Assembly (NCBI GenBank): GCA_963971305.1
Contig: OZ020305.1
Coordinates: 43,783,717-43,847,716, forward strand
DNA: 64,000 bases
Direction: 5' to 3'
DNA from: Arcuatula senhousia
Lineage: Eukaryota; Mollusca; Bivalvia; Mytilida; Mytilidae
Shown piece by piece: positions 47,821 through 59,299 of the stretch; position 1 is the stretch's first letter; every line of letters starts with the position of its first letter. A program made the translations under genes and the position numbers. The notes beneath the pieces are model-generated. The model made no database searches, had not been told where the DNA came from, and saw only the letters and a program-made list of their open reading frames with translations.

Positions 47821-50082
47821 TATATGTATGTCCCTCTACTTTCAAAGATAAATTAAAAAATGAAAAAAAGTAGAAATGTGTAAAATCCATTGTAAAATTG
47901 TCTGCAAAACCGCAAATATTCTAGATACATATCATAAAGTATCTATATGGGATTATCAAGCTTATACCAAAATACCACACCATATAAATGATATTGAAGG
48001 GATTTTTAAACTGAAAATATTTTTAAGCATTTGACAAAACAGAACTGAGTTCATGAATTTCACCCAACTGACAGCAATGAAAACCATTAAAATTCATAAC
48101 AACCATCAAGTGCACACTGCATGCAGATGCTAGAAAAACAATGGTTTGCCTTATGGAATAACTCTGAAATTGTAACAAATCTTTTTCTATATACAATGTC
48201 AAAGTAATCTAGACCTTTTTTAAACAAACAATCACATTTGTTTTCTAAGATTTGGCACATTGCATGGTTTGTTGTCATTATGAATGGTGTCTGGAATTAA
48301 ATTTTGAAAACGCCATACAGCAAATAAAATTTCAATGCAGTTTGAGTTTTCATATGTGTTAATGTTCTCATGTTCATTTTAATACTTTATATCCTTTCAT
48401 AAAATAATTTTTGTTGACATTTTCTTATAATTTCATGATTAATATGAGAGTAAATAAATTTATGGATAATCATCAAAACCAATGGACAAATTGAGAGATT
48501 TAAAACCAAATGTTCACCATTTTTTGTTGGTATGCCATTAGAATGATCTAAATTGTGTCTGTCATAAATCCTTTCAAGTGGTAGCTGAAAACAGGAAGAA
48601 GAATTTCCAACAGATCAGAGAATGGAATCAAACAATTAAAAGTTTTATTTGCTAGTATTTGCATATACATGTATAAATTACACACCAACAAGTTGTTTTT
48701 TGACATTTGTCTTGTACAAGTGTATCAAATAATTCTCCTCTGGTCTCAGGACTGATGCTCCAAAAATACCAATAATATTCAACCTTTGTCTTTTTAAAGT
48801 CTATCTTTATAATAAATATTCATTTCTTTTCCACTGAACCAGTACACTAACTGTCAAATGGTGTGCTACCAACTGGATACCCTACAAAATTTACATGCAT
48901 ATAATATATAAACATAAATAAATAAAATTAAAAGTACTTAATTTTGATTAGAACATTTGTGTCTACATGCATTTACTCTCTCCATGTTTTCCCTTGGTTA
49001 TGAAACATGTATGAAAACTAACTTAAAGATTGAATTGTAATCATTTGCATAATATTCATGTTATATTAAATCTGCATCCAATGATAGCAGCAACCACTGT
49101 TCCACATTGCAGGCTGTATCACATATACTAACTGTACATCTTAATTGTTATTTATGCATTAAAGGTAATGTTTATTCTGTTCACATTGCTGAACTATGCA
49201 AAATACTTTAACAAACTTTGAGTCATATAAACATGTAATATCTTAAATGAAGCTTGAAGTACATTTGTACTATTAACTACATGTATTTTGTATTTATGAA
49301 TTAGTCTAAGAGAATTGAAAGCTTATCAAAGTTGTGTGAAAAGGTTACATGTACATGTATTTTGTTTTTCCTAAGCTTGAAGTGTTTTCATATTTTTTGC
49401 AAAATGTGTATAAATTAAATTGATTACAAGAAAACATATTTCATTGTTAGTATTGTATAAGGTTACACAAACTCATGTATTTACTTTTATGCCAGTTAGT
49501 ACATGCACTTAGTCTTACCCCAGGCTCTTAGTCAGACAGATTTTAATTGCATTATGTAAGCACATTGGAATCAGCTATCATGCAGAACTCTGAACTGAAA
49601 TGGAAATTGAAAAACAAAATCTTAATCAAATGAAAATTGTTCAATTTATTTCTCTGTACTGAGTATCTAAAAATACAAGTAGCTACTTGTATATGTGAAA
49701 TGAGATAATCACGAAGACCATTGGTGTATGCAAATTAAGGAATAAATTATTAAACATAATAAATGTATCAAATTAACTAATTTGTATGATCATGCATATA
49801 TATGCATGGAGTGGATGTTTATCAATAAATAATTTGCTAAAATAATTACATTACATGATGTACATCATTGTACATACAAAACTATATAAATGTATAATGT
49901 TAAATCAGGGGCAGTTGTTGTACCTGCCTTAAATGTGTAAGTGAACATCAATGATAAATCATGCATCAGTCTCACCCAGACAATGTCAGAGGTAACTTCT
50001 AACTTTCTTCAAAAAAATATGTGTTGTCACCCTTTCAAACAGATGTATGCCATGTGGCATCCCAGGCATCTTAAACATTTTA
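47821..50082. other. Long AT-rich stretch without a supported gene
   Basis: Only scattered short frames. I see no domain, splice pair or repeat copy. Confidence 0.45.
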
Positions 50083-50215
50083 GTGAGTGAGTGAGTTGGG
50101 TGTTTAACACCCGTGTAACGCTTTATAGGTTATTTACAGGCGATGAACATGAAAAAGATGATAAAATGAACATGAAATGATGATAATAAATGAAATAAGG
50201 GGTGGGGTGGGAAAA
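50083..50215 (-). repeat. SINE 3'-end fragment
   Basis: GTGAGTGAGTGAGTTGGG through 'gaaataaggggtggggtgg' matches the tail third of the SINE. The sense-strand 5' part is missing. Confidence 0.75.
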
Positions 50216-50504
50216 CAAAAGAAAAGTGAAAACGTCATGGCGCACGCCTTGCAGTTTGGTTAAAAGAGCTGAAAGATAATCACATATATTTGTTTATTTT
50301 TGTCGATTTATTTTTAAAGCGAAAAAATACTCAAATTTCAGGGAATTGAGTTTAAATTGGTACAATTTTTAATTCATGGGTTTTCCACGAGGAAACTATT
50401 TAAGAAATGTTGCCACGATATACAGCAATGGCCAGACAAAAATATCGATGATTCTTGAATGAACATTTGTTTGTACCAAATTTAAGTTTACAGTTTTTTT
50501 TTCG

Positions 50505-50765
50505 AAAGAAGCAGAAGTACCAATGGTATATCCGAATGTCAAAAGTCCGAAAGGGCAGAGACTAAACCAGTAAACACGAACAAGAACGGGACAAAAACAG
50601 ACAACACGTAAAACATGGAAACACAAAACAACTGAATATCAATCAACAACGCGAACTCCAGTCGAAACAAGAGTGAACTCAGGTGCTCTGGAAGAGTAAG
50701 CAGTTCCTGCTTGCTATAGCACACCCGTTGCATTGCCAATAGTCCATGCAGCGTGTCAAATCCGG
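50505..50765 (+). repeat. ~240-bp dispersed repeat, copy 3
   Basis: Nearly identical to 36519-36760, beginning 'aagcagaagtaccaatgg' and ending near 'cacccgttgcattgcca'. The high identity of two distant copies implies recent mobility. No inverted ends or simple tail were identified. Confidence 0.75.
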
Positions 50766-50865
50766 TAAAGGAAGACAAAACAAAAACATTCTCGAAAACA
50801 CAATTTTGAAAAGTCTGAAAAGAATTATAAATAAATCAAAAGAATTTTGTTAAAACTATATTTCA

Positions 50866-50990
50866 GTGAGTGTGTGAGTTGGTGTTTTAAGCCCGTGCAA
50901 CGCTCTTAAGGTTATTTACAGGCGATGAACATGAATAGGAGTATACGATCGATGAACATGAAATGTTGATGATAAATGAAACAAAGGGTT
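50866..50990 (-). repeat. SINE 3'-end fragment
   Basis: GTGAGTGTGTGAGTTGGTG through 'gatgataaatgaaac', the tail quarter of the SINE with substitutions. It abuts the inverted end of a tandem element. Confidence 0.7.
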
Positions 50991-51302
50991 GCACTCAGTC
51001 GTGCTAAGCATACCCCCAGTCGACCATTTAAAAAACAGGGAGATGACCGACTGACCTTTTAAGGGGTGCACGGTACAGCTCATTATGCTCAAGTTTTATA
51101 CTAAATTTTTTAAATCAATCCCTTCTGTAGAAGCCGAAAAATCTGTTATGAAAAATTGTCTATTTTTGACCCATAAAATATCGGCTCGAAAAACAGGAAA
51201 TAGATAATGGACTGACCCATCCATGGATAAGGCACACCCATGTGACCCATCCATGGATGAGGCACACCAATGTGGCCTATCCATGAATAATGCTTCTCAA
51301 TG
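50991..51302 (-). repeat. Tandem-element fragment and 30-bp minisatellite
   Basis: 50993-51205 is the inverse of the right end of the element at 30541 (ggttgcactcagtcgtgc, then 'agaagccgaaaaatctgtta' as the unit). 51213-51302 has three 30-bp units beginning 'gacccatccatggat'. Confidence 0.65.
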
Positions 51303-52741
51303 TAATCACAGGCACTTGTATACAGGATAACCCATATGGTGCTCCACCCCCTTTTTTCAAAACCGATTTTTTTTTCATTTTTTCTGTTACATTTCTCATT
51401 TTCACTCATACACATGTTAATGATATCCGGTATTTCGCGCCAAATACGAAAGAGTTTCCGGTTGTAGCGATTGACCACACAGATGGCGCCAGTAGCTTTA
51501 ACTCGAGTGCTAACAAATGGCGATGAAAATGTACCCAAATTCGCGGAAAGTGTATGAATTATACATTTACCTTGGAGTATATATAAACAATATTTGTTTT
51601 TTTTTCAGGAAGTGAAATATATCAGCTACATGGGGCACGCAGATTTTGAGGGGTGAGTACATATTATCAGAAGATTTTTAGATCGATCCCTACATGGTAC
51701 CCAAATGTAAACAAACCAAAGTGACTTACCTTCTCGCTTATTATATATCAGTAACCCCATATGGACAGTAGATACTGTTTGAAGGTAGATTTGCATATAT
51801 TTGACATGTGTATGAGTGAAAATGAGAAATGTAACAGAAAAAATGAAAAAAATAATCGGTTTTAAAACAAGAGGCTCCCAGGAGCCTAAATCGCTCACCT
51901 GGTCTTGATGTCAACCCTATATTTTGTAGAACTAAATGAGCTGAGCATTTAAGCAAGCAACAGTTTTTCTTAATCTACTATAGTTTTCTTTTATAGGCCA
52001 AAAACATGAAAAAAAAACCATTATTTTAGGGGCTGTAACCCCTATAAGGGGTCAACTGACAACTTCGACCCTATGGAGACTTTTGTAGAGCTAAATTAGC
52101 TGAACATTTAAGCAAGCAACAGCTTCTCTCTATCTGCAATAGTTTTCATTCCATAGGCCAAAAACATGAAAAAAATTTATTTCAGGGGCCGTAACTCCTA
52201 TAAGGGGTCATCTGACAACAACGACCCTAGGGAGACTTTTGTAGAGCTAAATGAGCTGAACATTTAAGCAAGCAACAGCTTTTCTATATCTGCAATAGTT
52301 TTCATACTGTAGGGCAAAACATGAAAAAATGCTATTTTTCACCTTTAAGGGGCTGTACATGTAACCCCTATAAGGGGTCATCTGACAACTTGGACCAAAT
52401 GGAGACTTTTATAGAACTTTTGATGCTGAAGCAGTAAGGTGGCATCAGATTTCATCTATATCTTATACTTTTTGATTTACAAGCCAAAAACAGTAGTCTG
52501 TACCCCCTGGTCTATTTTTAGCAATGGCGGCCATGTTTTTCAACGAATCAAAAATCCCCACATCAGTTCTGTGGTTTGAATCTGTGCAGCGGTTTCAGAG
52601 GAGAAGAAGTTTAAAGAAAAGTTACGACGACGACGACGGACGCCAAGTGATGGCAATAGCTCACATGGCCTTTGGTCAGGTGAGCTAAAAAGGGGGTGGG
52701 GCACCATATGGGTTATCCTGTATGCAAGTGCCTGTGAATGT
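51299..52741. repeat. Inverted arms around an exon-like core, split by a tandem element
   Basis: The left arm (51299-51420: 'aatcacaggcacttgtatac' to 'cactcatacacatg') and right arm (51805-51863 plus 52687-52741) are inverse copies, the right one cut by the insert at 51864-52686. Between the arms, 51609-51652 lies between a good acceptor (tttttttttcag) and a donor (GTGAGT) and could be a 44-bp exon encoding EVKYISYMGHADFEG. No partner exon was identified. Confidence 0.55.
51864..52686 (-). mobile_element. Hairpin-capped tandem element inserted in an inverted arm
   Basis: Left edge AACAAGAGGCTCCCAGGAGCC, right edge 'atggcctttggtcaggtgagct', with the inverse CGTCCGTC leader (acgacgacggacgcc) at 52627. 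The units carry 'ggggtcatctgacaac' and 'gcaagcaacagctt', the same family as 14785-16341. The other arm at 51340-51362 supplies the empty site ('ccccttttttcaaaaccg'). Confidence 0.8.
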
Positions 52742-52844
52742 AATCTATTACATTGTTAGTACACAGATATCAAATTATCATTTTTCTATAAATGTATTGA
52801 ATTGTTGATTTAATTTGTTTTTAAATGTTCCAATTCAATGTATC

Positions 52845-53356
52845 CCGTGCGGGGCCCGGGAGGCGAATAGGCCTGCAGCAGCGCTAAGCTTGTCGGTAAA
52901 AGTCCACTAAAGAGCACTCAGAAACCTGACATCGGGGTCAGGCCGCTTTGCCCACAAAGCGACTGGGATGTGTGCCCCAGGTGGTTGAATGGGGCAGCCC
53001 TGACATCGAGAGATGCGGGGTCGTCTGGCGATAATGCGGAAAACCTGACCGCAAACCATAGTGGTGCACCGTGTTGGGAAAAATGTCACGTTCCTCGCAC
53101 GTTAAAGAACGCTGCTGCAGGTCTCGGTAAGAGAAGGACCCGTAGGATCCCCATGCAGGAGGCAAAATTTCCTGTCCCTACCCATCACTCTTTTTTCCAG
53201 TGGCAGTCAAAACTATCCTACCCGATTGGCCTTGTGTCCCCATTTCTTCCACTTCATCATTTCATGTTCATTGTATCACCATTTTCATGTTCATCTCCCG
53301 GATATAGCCGAAATCGTGCTGCTTGTGAGTAAAGCAATTACTAACTAACTAACTAA
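52845..53356 (+). mobile_element. Older SINE subfamily copy, sense on plus strand
   Basis: Begins CCCGTGCGGGGCCCGGGAGG, the family head, continues with 'gtgtgccccaggtggttg' and 'accatagtggtgcacc', and ends in an ACTAACTAACTAACTAA tail instead of CTCA. The tail difference separates it from the young subfamily. Confidence 0.7.
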
Positions 53357-54189
53357 TACCAGATGCTTGGACTTCGAGTGATGTTGTCTAAGTAGTCTTT
53401 ATATTTTTTAATGTTCAAACATCCACATACCAAATTAAATATCATGCCAGAATGTTTTAGTGAAGGCATTTTTCACATTTTGTATCCTGTTGCAATAGTT
53501 GTAGAAAGTATTTTCATGACCATAATTGTTTTTATCAATATCTAATCACAAAAATATATGTCCAGAAAGAAAAAAGTGATGGACGTTCTACAAAAGTCAC
53601 TTTCTGTATTGAAGTATTAATCGCTGTACAATGTGCTGCAGTAGTTTTTCAGGACAACCTTGAATTGATCATATGTATATCTGGTTTTATAATCACAGAC
53701 TCATTAACAAATTTTATTTCAAGAGACTGTCTTTACTCCGAGTGTTTTCTGTGTGTAAAATCTTTTAAAACTTGAATTAACTTTTCACATCACAAATTTT
53801 ACACAGCAACAGTATTGCCTTTGTAAGAAGGTTGGTCTCTATCATTTTCTTAATTCCGTATGGTAGATTCTGTCTGAGTCTGTCTCATTGTAAAAACCTG
53901 AAGAAAGATTGAAATGTCTTAATATATATGGTTCCAAATGTCATTAAACAAAACATACCATGGTAAGTATGTGTGATTATTAACAAGCATTCTGAGTGTA
54001 TACAATACATAGTCCCCTACCGACCCTACATTTCATTCTTCTGCAAAACTATCTTGTAACTCTTAATGTCTATTACTCTTATAAAAATTGCTGACCAAAA
54101 CAAAACATTAGCTTAATCTGTGACTCATGCTGAGACAAGTTATAATTTTCTCTGCCTCATGTAAATACCTCCACAGTTAACAAGGAATA
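53357..54189. other. Unassigned AT-rich spacer
   Basis: No supported gene or repeat. Confidence 0.4.
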
Positions 54190-54505
54190 CTGTGAATAAA
54201 GGTAATAACAAAACTACCGAACTTGAATGATCAATCTCATAGTCCAGAGAAAATGACAAAAACGAATCAGTCATACCGGAGAAATGGTGGATCGCAATGG
54301 TCCTGACTTGGTACTAGCTACAATAATGTAGCTCCTTTGACATCTTTGATCAAATATGTCAAATATGCCTAATCAAATATGTCAAAGAAGCTACATTATT
54401 GTAGCTAACTTGGTACAGGCATTTCAAACGAAATGGTGGGTTAAACCAGGTTTTATGGCGCCAAACCTCCCTCTTCCATTGCGATCTAAGGATCCGGTAA
54501 TGATA
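54190..54505 (-). repeat. Penelope-like 3' region, second good copy
   Basis: Matches 16842-17047 almost base for base ('ctaccgaacttgaatgatc', 'ggttttatggcgccaaacc') except for a 94-bp insertion at 54314-54407. It ends at 'ggatccggtaatga', where a tandem element begins. Confidence 0.8.
54314..54407. mobile_element. 94-bp MITE with 8-bp target duplication
   Basis: The ends TAGCTACAATAATGTAGCT and its inverse are themselves palindromic. Flanked by ACTTGGTA at 54306-54313 and 54408-54415. The copy at 16950-16970 holds the empty site (cctgacttggtacaggc). An 8-bp duplication fits hAT-type mobilisation. Confidence 0.85.
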
Positions 54506-55640
54506 TCCACTAAAGGATACCCCCACTTTTTAGACTCTATATTTCAAAAGAAACTTTAAGTCCAATTATTTCTCCTGAATGATATCCGACAGCAATGGAA
54601 ATTCTTCATGATATATCCATATGATCTACTTCCTTCTTGTAAAGTTTCATCAAAGTCCATCCACTGGTTTAGGAGGAGTTGCGCTTATGATGTTTCCCAT
54701 TCAAAACTATATTTAAAAAGTCAATTTAGCTCCCCTGAATGTAATCCGACAGCAATGAAAATACTTCATGCGCATCTCCATATGATGTACTACCTTTATG
54801 TAAAGTTTCATCAAAATCCACCATGCAGCTTACGAGGTATCCCATTATAAACTATATTTGAAAAATCTAAGTCAAATTATCTCCCCTGAATGTAAATCGA
54901 CAGCGAAGAAAATAAAGGTAGATGGAAAGTCGGACAGTGAGTGAGTGAGTTGGTGTTTTATGCCCGCGCAACGCCATATAGGTTATTAACAGGCGATGAA
55001 CATGAAAAGGGTGATAAAATGAACATGAAATGATGATGATAAATGAAATATGGGGTGGGGTGGGAAACAAAGGACCGGCAAATTTTGAGTGAGTGAGTGA
55101 GTGAGTTGGTGTTTTACGCCCGTGCAACGCTATATAGGTTATTTACAGGCGATGAACATGAAAAGGATGATAAAATGAACATGAAATGATGATGATAAAT
55201 GAAATATGGGGATGGGGTGGGAAACAAAGAACCGGTAAATTTTGAAGAACCACAGGAGAAAGGGGAGAGGTGGGTAGGGGCGGAAAATTTAGCCTATGTG
55301 GTGCACTACTTGGCGGTCCACAAAGGGGTCTTTTACGTGCATGAAGCGTGGCACTCTTCACACACGTTGGCCCACTATGGTCGGCGGTCAGGGTTTCCGT
55401 ATTATAGACCTGACAACCCCCGCGGACGAGGGCTACCCTATTCAGCCACCTAGGGTACACACTTGGTCGCTCTGTGGGCTGAGCACTGACCCGACGTCAG
55501 AATCCCAAGACCCTTAGTCGCCTCTTACGACAAGCTAGGCTCTGCTGCGGGCCTATTCGCCACCCGGGATCCCCGGACAGACAGACAGGGTTATTCCTAT
55601 AAACCCCACATACCTAGCGGGGGTATTAAAATACAAATCG
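54506..55640 (+). mobile_element. Hairpin-capped tandem element, ~155-bp units, hosting SINEs
   Basis: The marker 'cctgaatg' with 'atccgacagcaatg' recurs at about 54574, 54734 and 54885, with 'aaagtttcatcaaa' in each unit. After the SINE pair it resumes with 'cagacagacaggg' and ends near a CCCC...CTAGCGGGGGTATT structure (55597-55626). Confidence 0.6.
54937..55573 (-). mobile_element. Tandem SINE dimer in one target site
   Basis: A tail-half copy (54937-55088) is followed directly by a nearly complete copy (55089-55573), both in the same orientation. CGGACA flanks the pair as a unit (54931-54936 and 55574-55579) and no duplication lies between them. In the second copy the head ends as CACCCGGGATCCC. 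Confidence 0.75.
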
Positions 55641-56010
55641 GCTATATTGTAGTCTAAAGTTTTTGTGTTTAGTTTTTTTAAACATTCAAGCTTATTGATC
55701 TATGGTCTTCTAATGAAAACCCAAAGTTGTCTGCAATGGTAAAAGTATTTAAATTAAAATACCCCATAGGCATGTGCACATTTTTTTAATTATACATCAC
55801 AAGTCAACAAGTAGAATAAAGTTTACACATTAATACACAAGTCACAAAATTTAAATGAACTGATGCTCTTTAGGCTGCATAACGTACATACTATCCATTT
55901 TCTAATTTTTCCCCGTGGCTTCATGGATAAACGTCAACATTGTTTATTTGGGAAGAGCTGAACGAACTGACGTTGGGATCGTTTAAATCCACCAAGTTGT
56001 AGAAACGTAA
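55641..56010. other. Unassigned spacer
   Basis: No gene. The base composition becomes somewhat richer in CG dinucleotides near 55970-56020. Confidence 0.4.
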
Positions 56011-56019
56011 TTGACGCCG

Positions 56020-56289
56020 CATCCTCGGAAACCCAGGGGCTCTTCCCTCGCTTACTCATTCATCACCCCTGGGACATTACGCCTGAAATACTTCGTTTTT
56101 CATAGTTTTGTATCGAGCTTTCTGATTGGTCGCTTTAGATTTATCTAATGCGATTTAAACTTGTTTCTATATATAGATAATATCAAGTTCAAGATCAGAT
56201 CCTGAACTCGGAACGAACCATTTCATGCGTTATGTCCCAGGGGCGATGAATGAGTAAGCGAGGGAAGAGCCCCTGGGTTTCCGAGGATG
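56020..56289. mobile_element. Fold-back element (CATCCTCGG ends), longest copy
   Basis: 270 bp with inverted arms of about 62 bp (CATCCTCGGAAACCCAGGGG at each end, continuing through CTTACTCATTCATC and CCCCTGGGACAT). Flanked by a perfect 9-bp repeat TTGACGCCG (56011-56019 and 56290-56298). Long inverted arms plus a 9-bp duplication resemble Mutator-like elements. The interior is unique and non-coding. Confidence 0.85.
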
Positions 56290-57126
56290 TTGACGCCGCT
56301 TTCATCTAACAACCTATTGACGCCGTAAACTTTTTCATAAAAAATAATTCAATTACGAAATACTGGGGAAATATATGTTTAGTTGTACATTTTGTTTTTA
56401 TTACGTTAATGAAATGATTAACAGTTTTTTTTTTAATTCATGGTTTTATATCTGTGAACTTTGGTTTGTTCTCGTTATTTTTAAAATACTCCTGCACGGA
56501 GTGTTCAAGTCTCCAGATTTTTTAACCTTTCCCCACTAATCCCGATTTTTAAAATAAAATCTCCCGGTTTTATTACTTTTCAAGTGTAATTTTAAAGCCA
56601 AATCAATTACGCATCGAAACCACAATTTATACGACTATTGTCCTTTTAAAAAAGTAATACTCTCAGTCACCGTATAGTTCCTGAATCGGGCAAAACCAAA
56701 TATTTTTTTCTACAGATGTAAACTTAATTATCTTTAGTGACATTAATGCTTTATTATTAATTATGACTTTTAATAATACATATACTTCATTGAATAGGTA
56801 ACCATCAAGAATTCGCGGCAACAACGTAAAAGAAAAAAAGGACTACATTCGTTGTCAAGAATACTTCCCCGCTTCATATTTGGATATAATAAATAAATAA
56901 CAATAGTTGGAAAAATAATGAAGTCCAATGGTCTCGTGTGAATAATATTCGATAGGAATGAAATTTCCATGTTATTCCTTTCTGTAGAGTTGCATCAAAA
57001 TTCATCATGCGGCGTTAGGAGTTGCGCTAACGAAAAGATATGGATCGGACAGAAAAACAAACAGATTTCAGAGCCTGCAAACGCACTGACAAAAATAAAT
57101 CGCACACTAGATGGACATTTTGCTAT
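56290..57126. other. Spacer with a tandem-element remnant
   Basis: 56980-57085 ('gagttgcatcaaaattcatc', 'ggagttgcgctaacg') is a diverged unit of the element at 54506. Otherwise unassigned. Confidence 0.4.
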
Positions 57127-57140
57127 CGTTAACTTTGTTA

Positions 57141-57637
57141 GTGAGTGAGTTGGTGTTTTACGCCCGTGCAATGCTATATAGGTTATTTACAGGCGATGAA
57201 CATGAAAAAGATGTACAATGAACATGAAATGATGATCAGATGATAAATGAAATATTGGGGTGGAGTGGGAAACAAAGGAACTGTACATTTTGAAGAACCA
57301 AAGGAAAAGGGGAGAGATGGGTAGGGCAGAAAATTTAGCCTATGTAGTGCACATCTTGGCGGTCCACAAAGGGGTCTCTTACGTGCATGAAGCGTGGCAC
57401 TCTCCACACACGTTGGCCCACTATGGTCGGCGGTCAGGGTTTCTGTATTATAGACCTGACAACACCCCCCCCCTTCCCGCGGACGAGGGCCACCCTATTC
57501 AACCACCAATGGTACACACTAGGTCGCTTTGTGGGCTAAGCATTGACCCGACGTCAGAATCCTAAGATCATTAGTCGCCTCTTACGACAAGCTAGGGTCT
57601 GCTGCGGGCCTATTCGCAACCCGGGCCCCGCACGGGA
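57141..57637 (-). mobile_element. SINE-like retroposon, full length, 14-bp TSD
   Basis: Flanked by CGTTAACTTTGTTA (57127-57140) and CGTTTACTTTGTTA (57638-57651), one mismatch. On the sense strand it begins GTCCCGTGCGGGGCCCGGGT and ends in (CTCA)n. It is slightly older than the 59837 copy, with an expanded C-tract near 57465. Confidence 0.85.
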
Positions 57638-57898
57638 CGTTTACTTTGTTATTATTTTTATTTTTTTTGTTGATAATAACAATTAATATTTCACTTTAAA
57701 AAAACTTTTTGAAATATGAATCAAGTCAAAAGTTTTATAGTTGCATAAGAACACTTTGGGTTATACAACTAATTCCATTTCGTATTTTGTAGATAAAATT
57801 CAAAGGAGCTAAGGTTGGAAAAAAAAACTTTTCCACTCGTCATTCAGACCCTTGTCAGAGGAATGCAAAGGCATGAAATATTCATCTGTATTTTATCT

Positions 57899-58560
57899 CC
57901 CAAACGAAGTTTGGAGACATGTTGTTTTTGCTCAGTTCTTATTATTAAATCCCCGACCACGAAGTGTCGGGGATTTATTGTTTTGCACCGTTTCTTATTT
58001 TTATTATTCTTCTTCTTCTTCTTCCGGACCGAACTTTGTCCGTAGGATCTCTCGAAGACGAAAAGACATAGGTCAATGAAACTTACCAGAAAAATAGGTC
58101 ACCACTAGGAAATGATCCTTCCGATTTCGAAATTTTGAAAATGGCGGCCATTTTGAATTTGAAAAAAATACAAAATAAATCCTAAAAAACACAAAAAATA
58201 TGGATATGAACCAAAATAGGTTTATAGGTCAATATTAAGGTCCTGGACAATATGCAACCATTTTCCGAAAAATCCAAGATGGCCGCCATATTCAAAATGA
58301 CCGCCAAAGTGCGAAAATTGAAAAGTTGTCAGATTTCAACGAAATTTGACATATAGGTCAATATTGATATTACAAACAACATGGCGACATTTTCGAACAA
58401 ATGCAAGATGGCCGCCATATTCAAAATGGCAGCCAAAGTACGAAAATTGAAAAGTTGTCTGATTTCAACGAAAATTGGCATTTAGGTCAATATTGATATT
58501 ACGGACAACATGGGGACATTTTCGAACAAATCCAAGATGGCCGGTGGAGTCCGAAAAGCT
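57899..58560 (+). mobile_element. Double-hairpin tandem element, 129-bp units
   Basis: Two leaders lie in series: CCAAACGAAGTTTGG (57900-57914) and AATCCCCGACCACGAAGTGTCGGGGATT-type hairpin arms (57948-57975), then a CTT-rich tract. The marker 'caagatggcc' occurs at 58275, 58404 and 58533, a step of 129. Each unit carries 'gaaaattgaaaagttgtc'. Non-coding despite open frames on both strands. Confidence 0.65.
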
Positions 58561-58984
58561 GAACAAAATTGTGACAAAAGTGGGCACGGGAGGGGATTTT
58601 TTGGTGACTTGCTTGCAATCACAATCAGCACTTGTTCTTATTACTATTTTTTCTTCTTCTTCTTTCCGGGCGCGTTTTTCGAACACTTGTCTGCGGCGTT
58701 TCTCAGAAACCGATAGACGGAATCGCTTGATATCATATAACTTGATAGGCCAATATTCTTAGATGATCCTCCCAAAAAAAATTTCAATATGTTGGAGGGA
58801 ACATATATTTTGGGGGTCTCAAAAGGGGATGGGGTTTTGCAAAATTTTACTATGGAACTCTATGGGAAAGTGATATAACTTGATAATGTGTGATCTTAAA
58901 CTTGGAAACTGTGTTACCTCAGATATTTAAATTTTCATCCCTGGCCACATTCGGTGGTGAGGTATTATGTAATACCCTCCGCTT

Positions 58985-59280
58985 CATTGTCTTAAGGGGG
59001 GTCATGCCCCGCCCCCTCAAATGACAAAATACTAAATATTCTGAAAACCATTGAGATCCCCACCCTATAACCATATATATTATTACTCCTTATGATAAGA
59101 CGAATTATTTGGTACATGAGGGGGGTCATGCCCCGCCCCCCTCAAATGACAAAATACTAAATATTCTGAAAACCATTGAGAGCCCCACCATATAACCATA
59201 TATATTATTACTCCTTATGTAAGACGAATTATTTGGTACCAGAGGGGGTCTGAGGGGGGGTCATGCCTCACCCCTCAAAT
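58985..59280 (+). repeat. Tandem repeat, ~124-135-bp units
   Basis: 'gtcatgcc' following a G-run recurs at 59001, 59125 and 59260, with 'ctcaaatgacaaaatactaa' in the units. 58600-58984 upstream holds another CTT-rich leader and no gene. Confidence 0.7.
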
Positions 59281-59299
59281 GATAGAATACTAAATAACT

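Noticed and set aside
57815..58079. Overlapping plus-strand open frames of ~75 codons
   Set aside because: They cover the CTT-rich leader of a tandem element and translate to low-complexity Phe/Ser runs.
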